The notes under the pieces: model-generated
Databases searched by the model: none
What the model saw: only the letters and a program-made list of their open reading frames with translations
What the model was told of the DNA's origin: nothing
Position numbers and translations under genes: made by a program
From: Nocardia niigatensis NBRC 100131
GTDB taxonomy: Bacteria > Actinomycetota > Actinomycetes > Mycobacteriales > Mycobacteriaceae
NCBI RefSeq assembly: GCF_000308655.1
Contig: NZ_BAGC01000038.1
Coordinates: 104,583-168,582 of the forward strand
Reading direction: 5' to 3'
DNA: 64,000 nucleotides
Part shown: in pieces, positions 1-7,365 of the stretch
How positions within the stretch are numbered: the first letter of the stretch is position 1
Layout: every line of letters starts with the position of its first letter

Positions 1-68
1 CGCCACGTGCAGGCGGACCTCCCCGGTGTCGATCGTCCGATGCGTCAGTTCCACTCCGCCTCCAATTT

Positions 69-84
69 CTAGAACACGTTCCTA
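69..84. promoter_or_regulatory. KstR-like operator upstream of the lipid catabolism operon
   Basis: The stretch TAGAACACGTTCCTA at 70-84 is a near match to the palindromic KstR box (T-N2-AAC-N2-GTT-N2-A) of mycolic-acid bacteria. It lies about 25 bases before the GTG start of the first operon gene, where a repressor would block transcription. A weaker AAACACGTTC half-match lies near 966-975, before the thiolase gene. The match is by eye only. Confidence 0.4.
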
Positions 85-107
85 TTTCAAGGTAATGTCC
101 AGAGGTC

Positions 108-956
108 GTGAGCGAAATACCCAAGATTCTCGCCGGAAAGGTCGCGGTGGTGACCGGGGCCAGCCGCGGCATCGGCAAGGGCATCGCCCTGGAGCTGGGC
201 GCGGCCGGGGCGACCGTGTACGTCACCGGGCGCACCGTCACGGCCGGGCACCTGCCGGGCACCGTGGCCGCGACCGCCGCCGACATCGAGGCCCTGGGCG
301 GGATCGGGGTGCCGGTGGTCTGCGATCACCGCGACGACGCGGCCGTGGAGAAGCTGTTCGCGCAGATCCGCGACGAGCGGGGCCGGCTCGACGTGCTGGT
401 CAACAACGTCTACAACTCCCCCGCCTCGGCCCGCTGGATCGGGCGCAAGTTCTGGGAGGTGCCGCCCAAGGCGTGGGACGAGGGCTTCGACATCGGCGTC
501 CGATCCCATTACGTGGCAAGCGTTTTCGCCGCACCCCTGCTGATCGAGTCACAGGGCCTGATCGTGAGCGTGTCCTCCCCCGGCGCGATCCGGCAGATGC
601 ACAACGCGGTATACGGCGTCGGCAAGGCCGCCGTGGACCGGCTCACCGCCGACATGGCACACGACCTCGACGGCACCGGCACGACCGCGGTCTCGATCTG
701 GCCCGGCATCGTGAACACCGAACTGCTGCAAATGGTTCCGGCCGACGCACAGGGCCGCCGCCTGGTCACCCTGCCCGGAGAGGGCACCTTCGATCTCGAC
801 CTGGCAGAGACCCCGCACTTCGCCGGCCGCGCCGTGGTCGCCCTCGCGGCGGACCCGGATCGGCTGGCGCGCACCGGAAAAGCCTGGAAGGTCGCCGACC
901 TCGCCGAGGCGTACGGCTTCACCGACCTCGACGGCCGCGTCCCGCGCGCCGACTAG
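108..956 (+). CDS. SDR family oxidoreductase (DHRS1-like)
   Basis: A short-chain dehydrogenase/reductase of 282 residues. The NAD(P)-binding TGASRGIG motif is at residues 16-23, the NN structural motif at 99-100, and the catalytic Ser, Tyr and Lys are near 156, 169 and 173 (YGVGK). The CDHRDD region and NNVY motif resemble the DHRS1 branch. Substrate is not evident. The GTG start is preceded by AGAGG. The gene leads an operon with an SCP2-type thiolase and an acyl-CoA ligase, and a KstR-like box sits upstream, so a role in lipid or sterol side-chain breakdown is inferred. A translation in another frame runs through the whole gene but is an antisense/shifted shadow. Confidence 0.88.
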   Translation: MSEIPKILAGKVAVVTGASRGIGKGIALELGAAGATVYVTGRTVTAGHLPGTVAATAADIEALGGIGVPVVCDHRDDAAVEKLFAQIRDERGRLDVLVNNVYNSPASARWIGRKFWEVPPKAWDEGFDIGVRSHYVASVFAAPLLIESQGLIVSVSSPGAIRQMHNAVYGVGKAAVDRLTADMAHDLDGTGTTAVSIWPGIVNTELLQMVPADAQGRRLVTLPGEGTFDLDLAETPHFAGRAVVALAADPDRLARTGKAWKVADLAEAYGFTDLDGRVPRAD

Positions 957-1000
957 ACATCCTCGAAACACGTTCCCGAAGAACAGGAGTGGACAACCCA

Positions 1001-2194
1001 ATGCGACGCGTTTTCGTCGTCGGCGTGAACATGACGCCGTTCGTCAAGATCGGTTCCCGCGAGTGGACCTACCCGGAGATGGTCGCCGAGGCCGTGAACG
1101 GCGCGCTGAAGGACGCGGGCGTCACCTACGACCAGGTGCAGCGCGCCGCGGTCGGCTACGTCTTCCAGCCCTCGGCCGCCGGGCAGCGCGCCCTCTACGA
1201 CATCGGCCTGACCGGCATCCCGATCGTCAATGTGAACAACAACTGCGCCACCGGTTCCACCGCGCTCATGTTCGCCCGTGAGTGGGTGGCCTCGGGCATC
1301 ACCGATGTCGCGCTGGCCGTCGGCTTCGAGCAGATGACCAAGGAGGCCATGGCCGGACCGGCCACCAAGCCCAAGGTCACCACGGTCGACGCGCACCTGA
1401 AGGTGAACAAGGAGCACTTCGAGTTCTCCGCCGCGCCGATCACCACCCAGTTCTTCGGCAATGCCGCCATCGAGCACATGAAGCGCTACGGCACCACGCC
1501 CGAGCAGCTGGCGGCGGTCGCGGTCAAGAACCACGAGCACTCGACCCGGAACCCGCTGGCGCAGTTCCAGGATGCCTACACCCTCGAGCAGGTGCTCGGC
1601 GACAAGCCGGTGCACGGCCCGCTGACCCGCTCGCAGTGCTCGCCCATGTCCGACGGCGCGGCCGCCGCGGTCGTGGTGAGCGAGGAGTTCGTCAAGGCCA
1701 ACGGTCTCGAGGGACAGGCCATCGAGATCCTGGCCCAGGAGCTGGCCACCGACGACGGCAACGCCTTCTCCACCGGTTCCATGATCGACGTGGTCGGTGC
1801 GCCCATGACCCGCGCGGCGGCCGGAAAGGTGTTCTCCCGCGCCGGAATCGGGGTTCATGATGTGGATGTGATCGAGCTGCACGACTGCTTCTCCATCAAC
1901 GAGCTCATCACCTACGAGGCGCTGGGCCTGTGCGGCGAGGGCGAATCGGGCGCGCTCGTCGAGTCCGGCGCCACCACCTACGGCGGCACCTGGGTGGTCA
2001 ACCCGTCGGGCGGCCTGATCTCCAAGGGACATCCGCTCGGCGCGACCGGTCTGGCCCAGTGCACCGAATTGAGCTGGCAGCTGCGCGGACTCGCGGGCGA
2101 TCGGCAGGTCGCGGGCGCGCGCACCGCGCTGGCGCACAATCTGGGCCTGGGCGGCGCGGTCGTCGTCACCCTGTACGCGGCCCACACGGCATGA
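1001..2194 (+). CDS. SCP2/SCPx-type thiolase (lipid-transfer protein)
   Basis: A 397-residue thiolase of the nonspecific lipid-transfer (SCP2) class. The nucleophile Cys is residue 82 in NNNCATGS. The HDCFSINEL motif near 293 and GHPLGATG near 343 complete the active site. Such enzymes carry out thiolytic or retro-aldol-type cleavage of acyl-CoA chains and often act on sterol side chains. The ATG at 1001 was chosen because the open frame upstream reads through the SDR gene out of frame, and AGGAG lies about nine bases before it. No DUF35 partner is adjacent. It is followed 22 bases later by an acyl-CoA ligase, so the three genes are probably cotranscribed. Confidence 0.9.
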   Translation: MRRVFVVGVNMTPFVKIGSREWTYPEMVAEAVNGALKDAGVTYDQVQRAAVGYVFQPSAAGQRALYDIGLTGIPIVNVNNNCATGSTALMFAREWVASGITDVALAVGFEQMTKEAMAGPATKPKVTTVDAHLKVNKEHFEFSAAPITTQFFGNAAIEHMKRYGTTPEQLAAVAVKNHEHSTRNPLAQFQDAYTLEQVLGDKPVHGPLTRSQCSPMSDGAAAAVVVSEEFVKANGLEGQAIEILAQELATDDGNAFSTGSMIDVVGAPMTRAAAGKVFSRAGIGVHDVDVIELHDCFSINELITYEALGLCGEGESGALVESGATTYGGTWVVNPSGGLISKGHPLGATGLAQCTELSWQLRGLAGDRQVAGARTALAHNLGLGGAVVVTLYAAHTA

Positions 2195-2216
2195 CCATCG
2201 GACGGAAGAGGAAGTC

Positions 2217-3824
2217 ATGACCACACTCGATCCCGACACCCTGCTGCGGCTGCCCGTGCACAATGGCCATGCCCTGGTGGCGGGCCTCAAGCGGCACCGC
2301 AACCGCCCGGTGCTCACCCTCGGCGACCACACCCTCACCGGCGGTGAGGTGCTCGACGGCATGAGCCGCTACATCGACGCCTTCGCCGAGCACGGCGTCA
2401 CCACCGGCACCCCGGTCGGCGTGCTCGCGCTCAACCGGCCCGAGGTGCTGTTCACCATCGGCGCAGGCCAGATCGTGGGTTCGCGGCGCACCGCGCTGCA
2501 CCCGATCGGCGGTCTCGACGATCACGCGTATGTGCTTGCCGACGCGGGCATTTCGACCCTCATCCTGGATCCGGTGCCCGCGTTCGTGCAGCGCGCGCGC
2601 GAGCTGGTCGACATGGTGCCGACGCTGACCAAGGTCCTGGTGCTGGGCCCGGTGCCCGAGCTGCTCGCGGACGTCGGTGTGGACATCCTCGCCGCCGCGG
2701 ACAAATACGAGCCGCGTCCGGTGGAGGCGGTGGAACTGCTGCCCTCCGACGTCATCTCGATCAGCTATACCGGCGGCACCACCGGCAAGCCCAAGGGTGT
2801 GGTCGGCACCGCGCTGACCATGAACACCATGACGCAGATCCAGCTCTCGGAATGGGAGTGGCCCAAGCATCCCAAGTTCCTGATCTGCACTCCGCTCTCG
2901 CACGCGGGCGCGGCGTTCTTCCTGCCGGTCGTGCTGCTGGGCGGGCAGTGCGTGGTGCTGCCGCGTTTCGACGCCGGAGAAGTGCTGCGCGCCATCGAGG
3001 AACACAAGATCTCGGCGACCATGCTGGTGCCGTCCATGCTGTACGCGCTGCTGGATCACCCGGATTCCAGGACGCGGGACCTGTCGTCGCTGGAGACGGT
3101 GTACTACGGGGCGTCCGCGATCGACCCGAATCGGTTGCAGGAGGCCATCGATCGCTTCGGGCCGATCTTCGCCCAGTACTTCGGGCAGTCCGAGGCGCCG
3201 ATGGCGATCAGCTACCTGGGCAAGGAGGAGCACGACAAGGAACGGCTCACCTCGTGCGGGCGGCCCTCGGTCGCGGTGCGGGTGGCATTGCTCGACAGCG
3301 AGGACAAGCCGGTCGCGCAGGGCGAGGTCGGCGAGATCTGTGTCTCCGGGCCGCTGCTCGCCGCCGGCTACCTGAATCTGCCGGAGGTCACGGCCGAGAC
3401 GTTCAAGAACGGCTGGCTGCGCACCGGCGATCTGGCGCGGCAGGACGAGGACGGATTCCTGTTCATCGTCGGGCGTTCCAAGGACATGGTCGTCACCGGC
3501 GGGTTCAATGTGTTCCCGCGCGAGGTGGAAGACGTTGTCTCCGAACACCCGAAGGTGCTCACCGTCGCGGTCGTCGGCGTGCCCGACGCGCACTGGGGTG
3601 AGGCCGTGACCGCCGTGCTGGTTCTCGAACCCGCCACCGCCGCCGATCCGGCCGCGGTGGAGGTGGTCACCGCCGAGATCCAGGCCGCGGTCAAGCAGCG
3701 CAAGGGTTCGGTGCAGGTGCCCAAGCACGTGGTGGTGATCGAGGAGCTGCCGCTGACCGGGCTCGGCAAGCCGGACAAGAAGGCGATCCGCGTGCTCGCC
3801 GCGGAACGGCTGGGTCTGGCCTGA
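2217..3824 (+). CDS. Acyl-CoA synthetase (AMP-dependent ligase, FadD-like)
   Basis: A 535-residue ANL-superfamily ligase that activates a carboxylic acid to its CoA thioester through an acyl-adenylate. The phosphate-binding loop YTGGTTGKPKG is near residue 183, the GQSE motif near 325, the hinge region TGDLARQDEDGFLFIVGR near 402, and the catalytic lysine lies in LTGLGKPDKK near 517. Full length for the family. GGAAG precedes the ATG. Its place behind the SDR and thiolase suggests that it primes the same lipid substrate. It resembles mycobacterial FadD ligases of sterol side-chain catabolism, but the exact paralogue cannot be decided here. Confidence 0.9.
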   Translation: MTTLDPDTLLRLPVHNGHALVAGLKRHRNRPVLTLGDHTLTGGEVLDGMSRYIDAFAEHGVTTGTPVGVLALNRPEVLFTIGAGQIVGSRRTALHPIGGLDDHAYVLADAGISTLILDPVPAFVQRARELVDMVPTLTKVLVLGPVPELLADVGVDILAAADKYEPRPVEAVELLPSDVISISYTGGTTGKPKGVVGTALTMNTMTQIQLSEWEWPKHPKFLICTPLSHAGAAFFLPVVLLGGQCVVLPRFDAGEVLRAIEEHKISATMLVPSMLYALLDHPDSRTRDLSSLETVYYGASAIDPNRLQEAIDRFGPIFAQYFGQSEAPMAISYLGKEEHDKERLTSCGRPSVAVRVALLDSEDKPVAQGEVGEICVSGPLLAAGYLNLPEVTAETFKNGWLRTGDLARQDEDGFLFIVGRSKDMVVTGGFNVFPREVEDVVSEHPKVLTVAVVGVPDAHWGEAVTAVLVLEPATAADPAAVEVVTAEIQAAVKQRKGSVQVPKHVVVIEELPLTGLGKPDKKAIRVLAAERLGLA

Positions 3825-3843
3825 TCGCCCCGTGGGCGCTCGG

Positions 3844-4509
3844 CTAGGCGAACTTGCGGGTTCGGATCAGCCGGGCGCCCCGGCGGGCGCTGTTCACGCC
3901 CGCCTCCACGACGGCGCGGGTCACGAAGTGGCCCAGCGCCGTTGCCGCGAACATGGCCGCGATGAGCACCGGCGCCCAATTCCAGCTCAGCGCCAGCATC
4001 ATGCGATCGAAGGTGCCGCGCGGCTGCACTACCGGCTCCCAGCTGTTCAACCGCACCCAGCGGCCCAGGAAAACGCCTATCGCGCACAGCAAATGGACCG
4101 CGAGCGTCACCGGGGTGCGCCACACGCCCAGCCCGCGCGTCTCCAGGAAGCGGCCGAGTTCGGCCAGCACCAGGTAGTAGGCGACGAAGCCGGAGGCGAT
4201 GAACGCGCCGTAGACGGGCAGGATCGTCGTCACCACCGGGCCGTTGCCCGCCGCGCGGATGTCGTCGCGCAGGTGCACCAGATCGGTCACCACATAGGGT
4301 GCGTTGGGCAGGAACAGCAACAACAGCACCGCTCCGCCCCACCACATCGGCGAAATCGGTAGTCGTCGTTCATCATCGCGCGTGCCACGAAACACCAGTA
4401 GCGCCAAAGCCACCGGGATCCAAGCCAATACGGTGTTCCACACCATCCAGAACAGATTCCGGTCCAGCACCCCCGCAAGGCTCGGCGCGACCGTCTTCAC
4501 CGGGTCCAT
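3844..4509 (-). CDS. DUF1361 multi-pass membrane protein
   Basis: A membrane protein of 221 residues with about six hydrophobic segments. It carries the family signature FLPNAPYVVTDLVHL near residue 68 and a WNTVLAW segment near 27. DUF1361 proteins are widespread and have no established function. The start at 4509 (MDPVKTV) is preferred because the sequence between 4593 and 4509 is Arg/His-rich and unlike the family. It converges with the ligase gene (19 bases between stops) and diverges from the toxin-like gene. Confidence 0.75.
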   Translation of the reverse strand: MDPVKTVAPSLAGVLDRNLFWMVWNTVLAWIPVALALLVFRGTRDDERRLPISPMWWGGAVLLLLFLPNAPYVVTDLVHLRDDIRAAGNGPVVTTILPVYGAFIASGFVAYYLVLAELGRFLETRGLGVWRTPVTLAVHLLCAIGVFLGRWVRLNSWEPVVQPRGTFDRMMLALSWNWAPVLIAAMFAATALGHFVTRAVVEAGVNSARRGARLIRTRKFA

Positions 4510-4636
4510 TCGTTCATGATGCCGATCTCGGCGCGGCGCGTCACGGGAGTTCGCAACACCGGTGGGCAACACTCCTGCCACCGCTCGGCCCACGCCGCGC
4601 GCGAAAGGCTGGTCGACAGGTGGCGACCAGCTGTTT

Positions 4637-4650
4637 TACGATCGTATTAT
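4637..4650 (+). promoter_or_regulatory. Palindromic operator overlapping a -10 box of the toxin-antitoxin-like pair
   Basis: TACGATCGTA (4637-4646) is a perfect 10-base palindrome. It overlaps TATTAT (4645-4650), a good -10 hexamer. The GTG start of the next gene is only seven bases further on, so the transcript may be leaderless. A ribbon-helix-helix protein is encoded by the second gene, and such proteins usually repress their own promoter through a short palindrome. Confidence 0.45.
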
Positions 4651-4656
4651 GCGGCC

Positions 4657-4944
4657 GTGGGATATGAGATTCCCGAGTGGGCCCTCGACGTCGCGGCCCG
4701 GCTCGGCATCGCACCCGAGGAGATCATGCGGGTCCTGACCGGCCCGGACCGGCGCTGGCCGCGACCGGTCCGCGGGACGGGCGGGCTACCCGCTCTGATG
4801 ATCCTGGGCCGCACCGGCGCGGGGCAGCCGCTGGCGGTGGTGGTGCGTCCGCTGTCGCAGATGGACCAGCAGGTCATCGGAGTGAAGCCGGTGACCGGAC
4901 GGCTCCTCGCCCAGTTCGAACAATGGGAGGCGGACCATGACTGA
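4657..4944 (+). CDS. Small toxin-like protein of a putative type II TA pair
   Basis: A 95-residue protein with a helical N-terminal half (residues 5-30) and a beta-rich C-terminal half. The latter carries ALMILGRTGAGQPLAVVV near 46-63 and ends in a helix with FEQWEAD. This layout recalls the BrnT/RelE-like fold, but no diagnostic catalytic residues can be assigned. The GTG at 4657 is chosen because the preceding frame is low complexity and the promoter palindrome lies there. The stop overlaps the ATG of the ribbon-helix-helix gene by eight bases (ATGACTGA). Toxin-first order with tight overlap supports a TA-like pair, though activity is unproven. Confidence 0.55.
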   Translation: MGYEIPEWALDVAARLGIAPEEIMRVLTGPDRRWPRPVRGTGGLPALMILGRTGAGQPLAVVVRPLSQMDQQVIGVKPVTGRLLAQFEQWEADHD

Positions 4945-5278
4945 CTATCCGGACCAGGGCTACCCGCACACGGCCGAGGAAGCGCGCGACTTCCTCGACA
5001 GCCTCACGGTCGACGAGGACGCTCCCGAACCCGATCTCCCCGGCCCCGACGCTCCTGTCACCGTGTTGCGCACGGTCCGGCTCCCCTATGCCATGGATCA
5101 GCGCATCCGCGCCGAGGCCGACCATCGCGGCGTCAGCATGTCCGACCTGATCCGCGACTTCCTCACCATCGAGCTCGCGGCCCTCGACGACGACACCCCC
5201 ATCAGCCGCGCCGACGCCCGCCGGGCCCTCAGCGCCGCCCTGGCGAATCTGTCGCCGGTACAGCGCCATCCACGCTGA
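4937..5278 (+). CDS. Ribbon-helix-helix (CopG-like) antitoxin-type regulator
   Basis: A 113-residue protein. An acidic, proline-rich N-terminal arm (residues 1-40) precedes a ribbon-helix-helix unit: strand VTVLRTVRLP at 41-50, then two helices around AMDQRIRAEADHRG and SMSDLIRDFL. The C-terminal tail (85-113) is Ala/Arg-rich. In most RHH antitoxins the DNA-binding unit is N-terminal; here it is central. Likely it binds the TACGATCGTA palindrome and neutralises the overlapping upstream product. It could equally be a lone regulator. Confidence 0.6.
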   Translation: MTDYPDQGYPHTAEEARDFLDSLTVDEDAPEPDLPGPDAPVTVLRTVRLPYAMDQRIRAEADHRGVSMSDLIRDFLTIELAALDDDTPISRADARRALSAALANLSPVQRHPR

Positions 5279-5296
5279 CCCGGCCACGCACGACGA

Positions 5297-5330
5297 ATCG
5301 CCCGGGCACCTTTTGGGGTGCCCGGGCGAT
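5297..5330. terminator. Bidirectional hairpin between convergent genes
   Basis: A perfect 14-base-pair stem: ATCGCCCGGGCACC at 5297-5310 pairs with 5317-5330 around the loop TTTTGG. There is no clear U-tract, as is common for actinobacterial terminators. It lies between the RHH gene (+) and secG (-) and can serve both. Confidence 0.8.
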
Positions 5331-5346
5331 CTCAGGAGCTGTGAAG

Positions 5347-5580
5347 CTAGGAGAACTTGATTTCGAGGCCGATGCCGAGAATGGAGATCAGCCAGATCAA
5401 CCCGAGGAAGATCGTGATGCGATCGAGGTTCTTCTCGACAACGGTGGAGCCCGACAGGCTCGACTGCACGCCACCACCGAAGAGGCTGGACAGACCTCCG
5501 CCCTTGGCCCGGTGCAGCAGCACCAGCAGCACCAGCAGCACGCTGGTGATAACGAGGAGGATATCCAGGAACATCCGCAT
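5347..5580 (-). CDS. secG: Preprotein translocase subunit SecG
   Basis: A 77-residue SecG with two membrane helices (about residues 3-23 and 52-72) joined by the Gly/Ser-rich loop GGGLSSLFGGG that is typical of the family. It forms part of the SecYEG channel. The ATG at 5580 gives the usual length; the longer frame upstream has no membrane character. In related genomes secG follows tpiA directly, but here tpiA is about 33 kb away on the same strand. Confidence 0.93.
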   Translation of the reverse strand: MRMFLDILLVITSVLLVLLVLLHRAKGGGLSSLFGGGVQSSLSGSTVVEKNLDRITIFLGLIWLISILGIGLEIKFS

Positions 5581-5710
5581 GGCCGACAGTGTATGCGGTC
5601 CAGACCGCCCACCCCGAATCAGGCCTGGACCGACCACGGTCCGGGCCGTGCGGGACGGCCGGAACCGCTGATGATCTTGGTGATCTCGAACCGAGCGCCG
5701 CGACGCCTGG

Positions 5711-5845
5711 TCAACGCCGGAAGAGCCAGTACGCGCTCGCGACCACCACCAGAACGGACCAGACGAGCCAGTAGACCGAGCTTGCGCCCACAGCGACCAT
5801 CACTGCGGCCGCGACGGCGAGCACGACAACTGTGCTTGTTCGCAT
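5711..5845 (-). CDS. Small two-helix membrane protein
   Basis: An open frame of 44 residues starting with MRTSTVVVLAVAAAVMVAVG. It is made of two hydrophobic segments (about residues 5-20 and 24-41) rich in Val, Ala, Trp and Tyr, and ends in LFRR, which suggests a cytoplasmic C-terminus. No family is recognised. It lies between secG and the first tRNA-like array on the same strand. The membrane-like composition in one frame only, in GC-rich DNA, is the main support. Confidence 0.5.
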   Translation of the reverse strand: MRTSTVVVLAVAAAVMVAVGASSVYWLVWSVLVVVASAYWLFRR

Positions 5846-5878
5846 GATCAATTGTCTCAGCTTCGGCATCGACCACAG

Positions 5879-5950
5879 CCGGTTCGGGCGCAGTGCACCT
5901 CCGACCTCCGCTTATTCAGGGCGGCGCTCTCCCCACTGAGCTACGAACCG
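5879..5950 (-). tRNA. tRNA-Phe(GAA)-like, defective T-arm
   Basis: A 72-base cloverleaf. The acceptor CGGTTCG pairs perfectly with CGAACCG. The D-arm is GCTC-AGTGGGGA-GAGC, and the anticodon stem CCGCC/AGCGG holds the loop CTGAATA (anticodon GAA). The T-arm is abnormal: GGTGC-ACT-GCGCC gives a 3-base loop with no TTCGA. It probably cannot work as a normal elongator and may be a decaying gene. Confidence 0.4.
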
Positions 5951-5954
5951 CCGG

Positions 5955-6030
5955 TGGCGCAGGTCGGAGTCGAACCGATGTGGATCCTGAACGACAGTCA
6001 GGACGCCCATGCCGACAGAGCAACTACGTC
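5955..6030 (-). tRNA. tRNA-Asp(GTC)-like
   Basis: A 76-base cloverleaf. The acceptor GACGTAG/CTGCGCC has one A-C mismatch, the D-stem is GCTC/GGGC, the anticodon stem CCTGA/TCAGG is perfect with loop CTGTCGT (anticodon GTC), and the T-arm is ATCGG-TTCGACT-CCGAC with one mismatch. The same backbone occurs at 13462-13537 with a different anticodon. Mismatches in two stems suggest a divergent or relaxed gene. Confidence 0.5.
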
Positions 6031-6035
6031 ATCGG

Positions 6036-6130
6036 TCCGGCCGGATGGGATCGAACCACCTGCGCCCGAAACCGGGAGGGTTACAGCCTCCCTGCACGCC
6101 ACGAGCGCAACCAATGGTTGGGGTGGCCGG
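6036..6130 (-). tRNA. tRNA-Tyr(GTA)-like, class II, disturbed 5' half
   Basis: The anticodon arm GGGAGG-CTGTAAC-CCTCCC (anticodon GTA), a variable-arm hairpin CCCG-GTTT-CGGG and a T-arm GGTGG-TTCGATC-CCATC identify a class II tRNA-Tyr. The 5' half is wrong. The only partner for the 3' acceptor CGGCCGG is CCGGCC at 6125-6130, about a dozen bases too far away, with the small hairpin CCAACCATTGGTTG between. This looks like a damaged gene. Confidence 0.4.
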
Positions 6131-6142
6131 CCACCGCTCCAG

Positions 6143-6213
6143 CACGGGCGAGAAGGATCGAACTTCCGGCGCGCGGTTTGGAGACCGCCGCTCTACCACC
6201 GTGCTACGACCAT
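6143..6213 (-). tRNA. tRNA-Trp(CCA)-like with a 6-base anticodon loop
   Basis: A 71-base cloverleaf. The acceptor ATGGTCG/CGCCCGT has one mismatch, the D-arm is GCAC-GGTGGTA-GAGC, and the T-arm is GGAAG-TTCGATC-CTTCT. The anticodon stem GCGGT/ACCGC closes a loop of only six bases, CTCCAA, one short of normal, with CCA in the anticodon place. Confidence 0.5.
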
Positions 6214-6242
6214 TCGGTTCCGCCTCGCGACGAAAAGCTGCG

Positions 6243-6322
6243 GAAGACAGAGAACTCGAATCCCAAGGCGGATCCTCGATCTCGCTGGCAACCAGTCCCG
6301 GCACCCTGACCGGTTCATCTCC
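6243..6322 (-). tRNA. Degenerate tRNA-like unit, identity unclear
   Basis: A T-arm core GGGA-TTCGAGT-TCTC reads on the minus strand near 6247-6263, and 5' and 3' ends beginning GGAGAT and ending TCTTCC are partly complementary. TTGCCA could be a Gly(GCC) anticodon loop, but no proper anticodon stem forms. Limits are approximate. Confidence 0.25.
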
Positions 6323-6326
6323 ATCG

Positions 6327-6412
6327 CGGAAAGCTGAGGAGTCGAACCCCCGGGACACGATGCCCGCCTCCGGTTTTCAAGACCGGCTGGCCCCCGCAGG
6401 CCGGAACCTTCC
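6327..6412 (-). tRNA. tRNA-Ser(UGA)-type, selC-like fold, copy 1
   Basis: An 86-base molecule. The ends GGAAGGTT and AGCTTTCC form an 8-base-pair acceptor stem (two wobbles), which leaves a 4-base-pair T-stem around TTCGACT. The D-stem can reach six pairs (CCGGCC/GGCCAG, one C-A mismatch) with a 6-base loop. The anticodon arm CCGGT-CTTGAAA-ACCGG carries UGA, and a long variable arm follows. The discriminator is G. A long acceptor, long D-stem and long variable arm are hallmarks of selenocysteine or 'allo' tRNAs, but the anticodon is UGA (Ser), not UCA. Confidence 0.55.
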
Positions 6413-6427
6413 ACTTGCGCTGACCCC

Positions 6428-6766
6428 GTCGGGGCTGCGGTACAACAGCATTCGCAGTTCGCACGGTTCGTCGCAATTGAATTTTCAGTGGCGCAGGACT
6501 CGTCACGAGACTCACCACGAGGGGTGCTGAGCCGACAACTGTCGTGGCCTGTGTGGTGGATTGCAGCCCGCCGAGACGACTGCAAGCGGGGGCCTGTCGG
6601 TAGTTGTCGCCTTGGGCAGCGGCCGACATTTCGTGCCAAGTAGTTGCTGGAAGGCATACGTCCAGAGGAAGTCGATAGATGGTCGTGGTGTGTACGCGCC
6701 TTCCGCAGCAGGGGTTTTGACCGGATTGGCCGTACCGATCCAACGATTCGATGAAGGGTTACGCTC
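6428..6766. other. Non-coding stretch upstream of the excalibur lipoprotein gene
   Basis: No convincing gene is seen. The left end holds the 21-base block shared with array 2 (6437-6457). The rest probably contains the array 1 promoter (minus) and the lipoprotein promoter (plus). Confidence 0.5.
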
Positions 6767-7201
6767 ATGCCTCCGCTACGACATAGCATCCTGATCGCTG
6801 CTGCCATCGCCGTCGCCGCATTGATTTCGGGGTGCGGTTCGACAACATCGTTTCCGACGACTGTCACACCCCGGCCGACCGCGACATTGGCGGTGACGAC
6901 CACGACCGTTGCAGCGCCGGTCGGCAGCACGACCGCGGCGCCTCCGATTACGCCGATCGTTCCGCTGCCGTCCACCCCGGTTCCCAGTGCGTCCGCGGAG
7001 GTGCCTTCCGTGCCCGCTGCGGCACCGCCTCCGCCCGCCGCTGCCCCTGCTCCGGCGCCGGAAACGACAAGCGCGCCGTCGGTGTACTACCGCAGTTGCG
7101 CCGACGCGAAAAGGGCGGGTGCCGCACCGCTGTATCGGGGCGATCCGGGCTATCGCTCCGGATTGGACCGGGACGGCGACGGAATCGCTTGCGAGAAATA
7201 G
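6767..7201 (+). CDS. Lipoprotein with C-terminal excalibur calcium-binding domain
   Basis: A 144-residue protein. The lipobox is LISGCG with Cys near residue 23, then a long Thr/Pro/Ala-rich linker (25-108) that probably spans the cell wall. The C-terminal excalibur domain carries YYRSCADAKRAG and a DRDGDGIACEK motif whose Asp residues form an EF-hand-like calcium site. Excalibur domains are extracellular and of uncertain function. It is the only plus-strand gene between the two tRNA-like arrays. Confidence 0.82.
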   Translation: MPPLRHSILIAAAIAVAALISGCGSTTSFPTTVTPRPTATLAVTTTTVAAPVGSTTAAPPITPIVPLPSTPVPSASAEVPSVPAAAPPPPAAAPAPAPETTSAPSVYYRSCADAKRAGAAPLYRGDPGYRSGLDRDGDGIACEK

Positions 7202-7284
7202 CGTTTCCCGGGGCACGAACTCGGGAGTTGGGGATTCGGGGTCAGGTGCGCCACAGCCTCACCCGAGAACAGGTGCAGCACCAG

Positions 7285-7360
7285 CACTCGTCGGGACTCC
7301 GTCGCCGAAAACGGCCCCGCCTTCTCGGGGCGGGGCCGCTGACCATCGGGCTACGAATCA
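7285..7360 (-). tRNA. Degenerate tRNA-Leu(GAG)-like remnant
   Basis: The minus-strand sequence TGATTCGTAGCCCGATGGTC matches the 5' half of the last unit of array 2 (13380 leftwards). It is followed by an overgrown anticodon-like hairpin with a 7-base loop CCGAGAA (anticodon GAG) and no recognisable T-arm. Limits are approximate. Confidence 0.3.
7312..7338 (-). terminator. Strong hairpin, terminator of the P-type ATPase gene
   Basis: CGGCCCCGCC (7312-7321) pairs perfectly with GGCGGGGCCG (7329-7338). On the minus strand it is followed by GTTTTCGG, so it fits an intrinsic terminator for the gene ending at 7437. It also occupies the anticodon-arm position of a tRNA-like remnant. Confidence 0.65.
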
Positions 7361-7365
7361 TGGTG

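Larger units (their letters stand above)
5879..6457 (-). repeat. tRNA-like gene array 1 (paralogous to the array near 13.3-13.7 kb)
   Basis: Six tRNA-like units lie head to tail on the minus strand within about 530 bases. From 5' to 3' of the transcript they are Ser(UGA)/selC-like, one degenerate unit, Trp(CCA), Tyr(GTA), Asp(GTC) and Phe(GAA)-like. The T-loop TTCGA core is visible in five of them. Array 2 shares the first unit (7 differences in 86), the Asp/Lys-type unit and the last unit. The homology runs beyond the tRNA into a 21-base block (6437-6457 and 13717-13737, one mismatch) that may be promoter sequence. None of the units encodes CCA. Confidence 0.6.

Noticed and set aside
6327..6412. 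True selenocysteine tRNA (selC)
   Set aside because: The anticodon is UGA, not UCA, and no selA, selB or selD gene is in the window.
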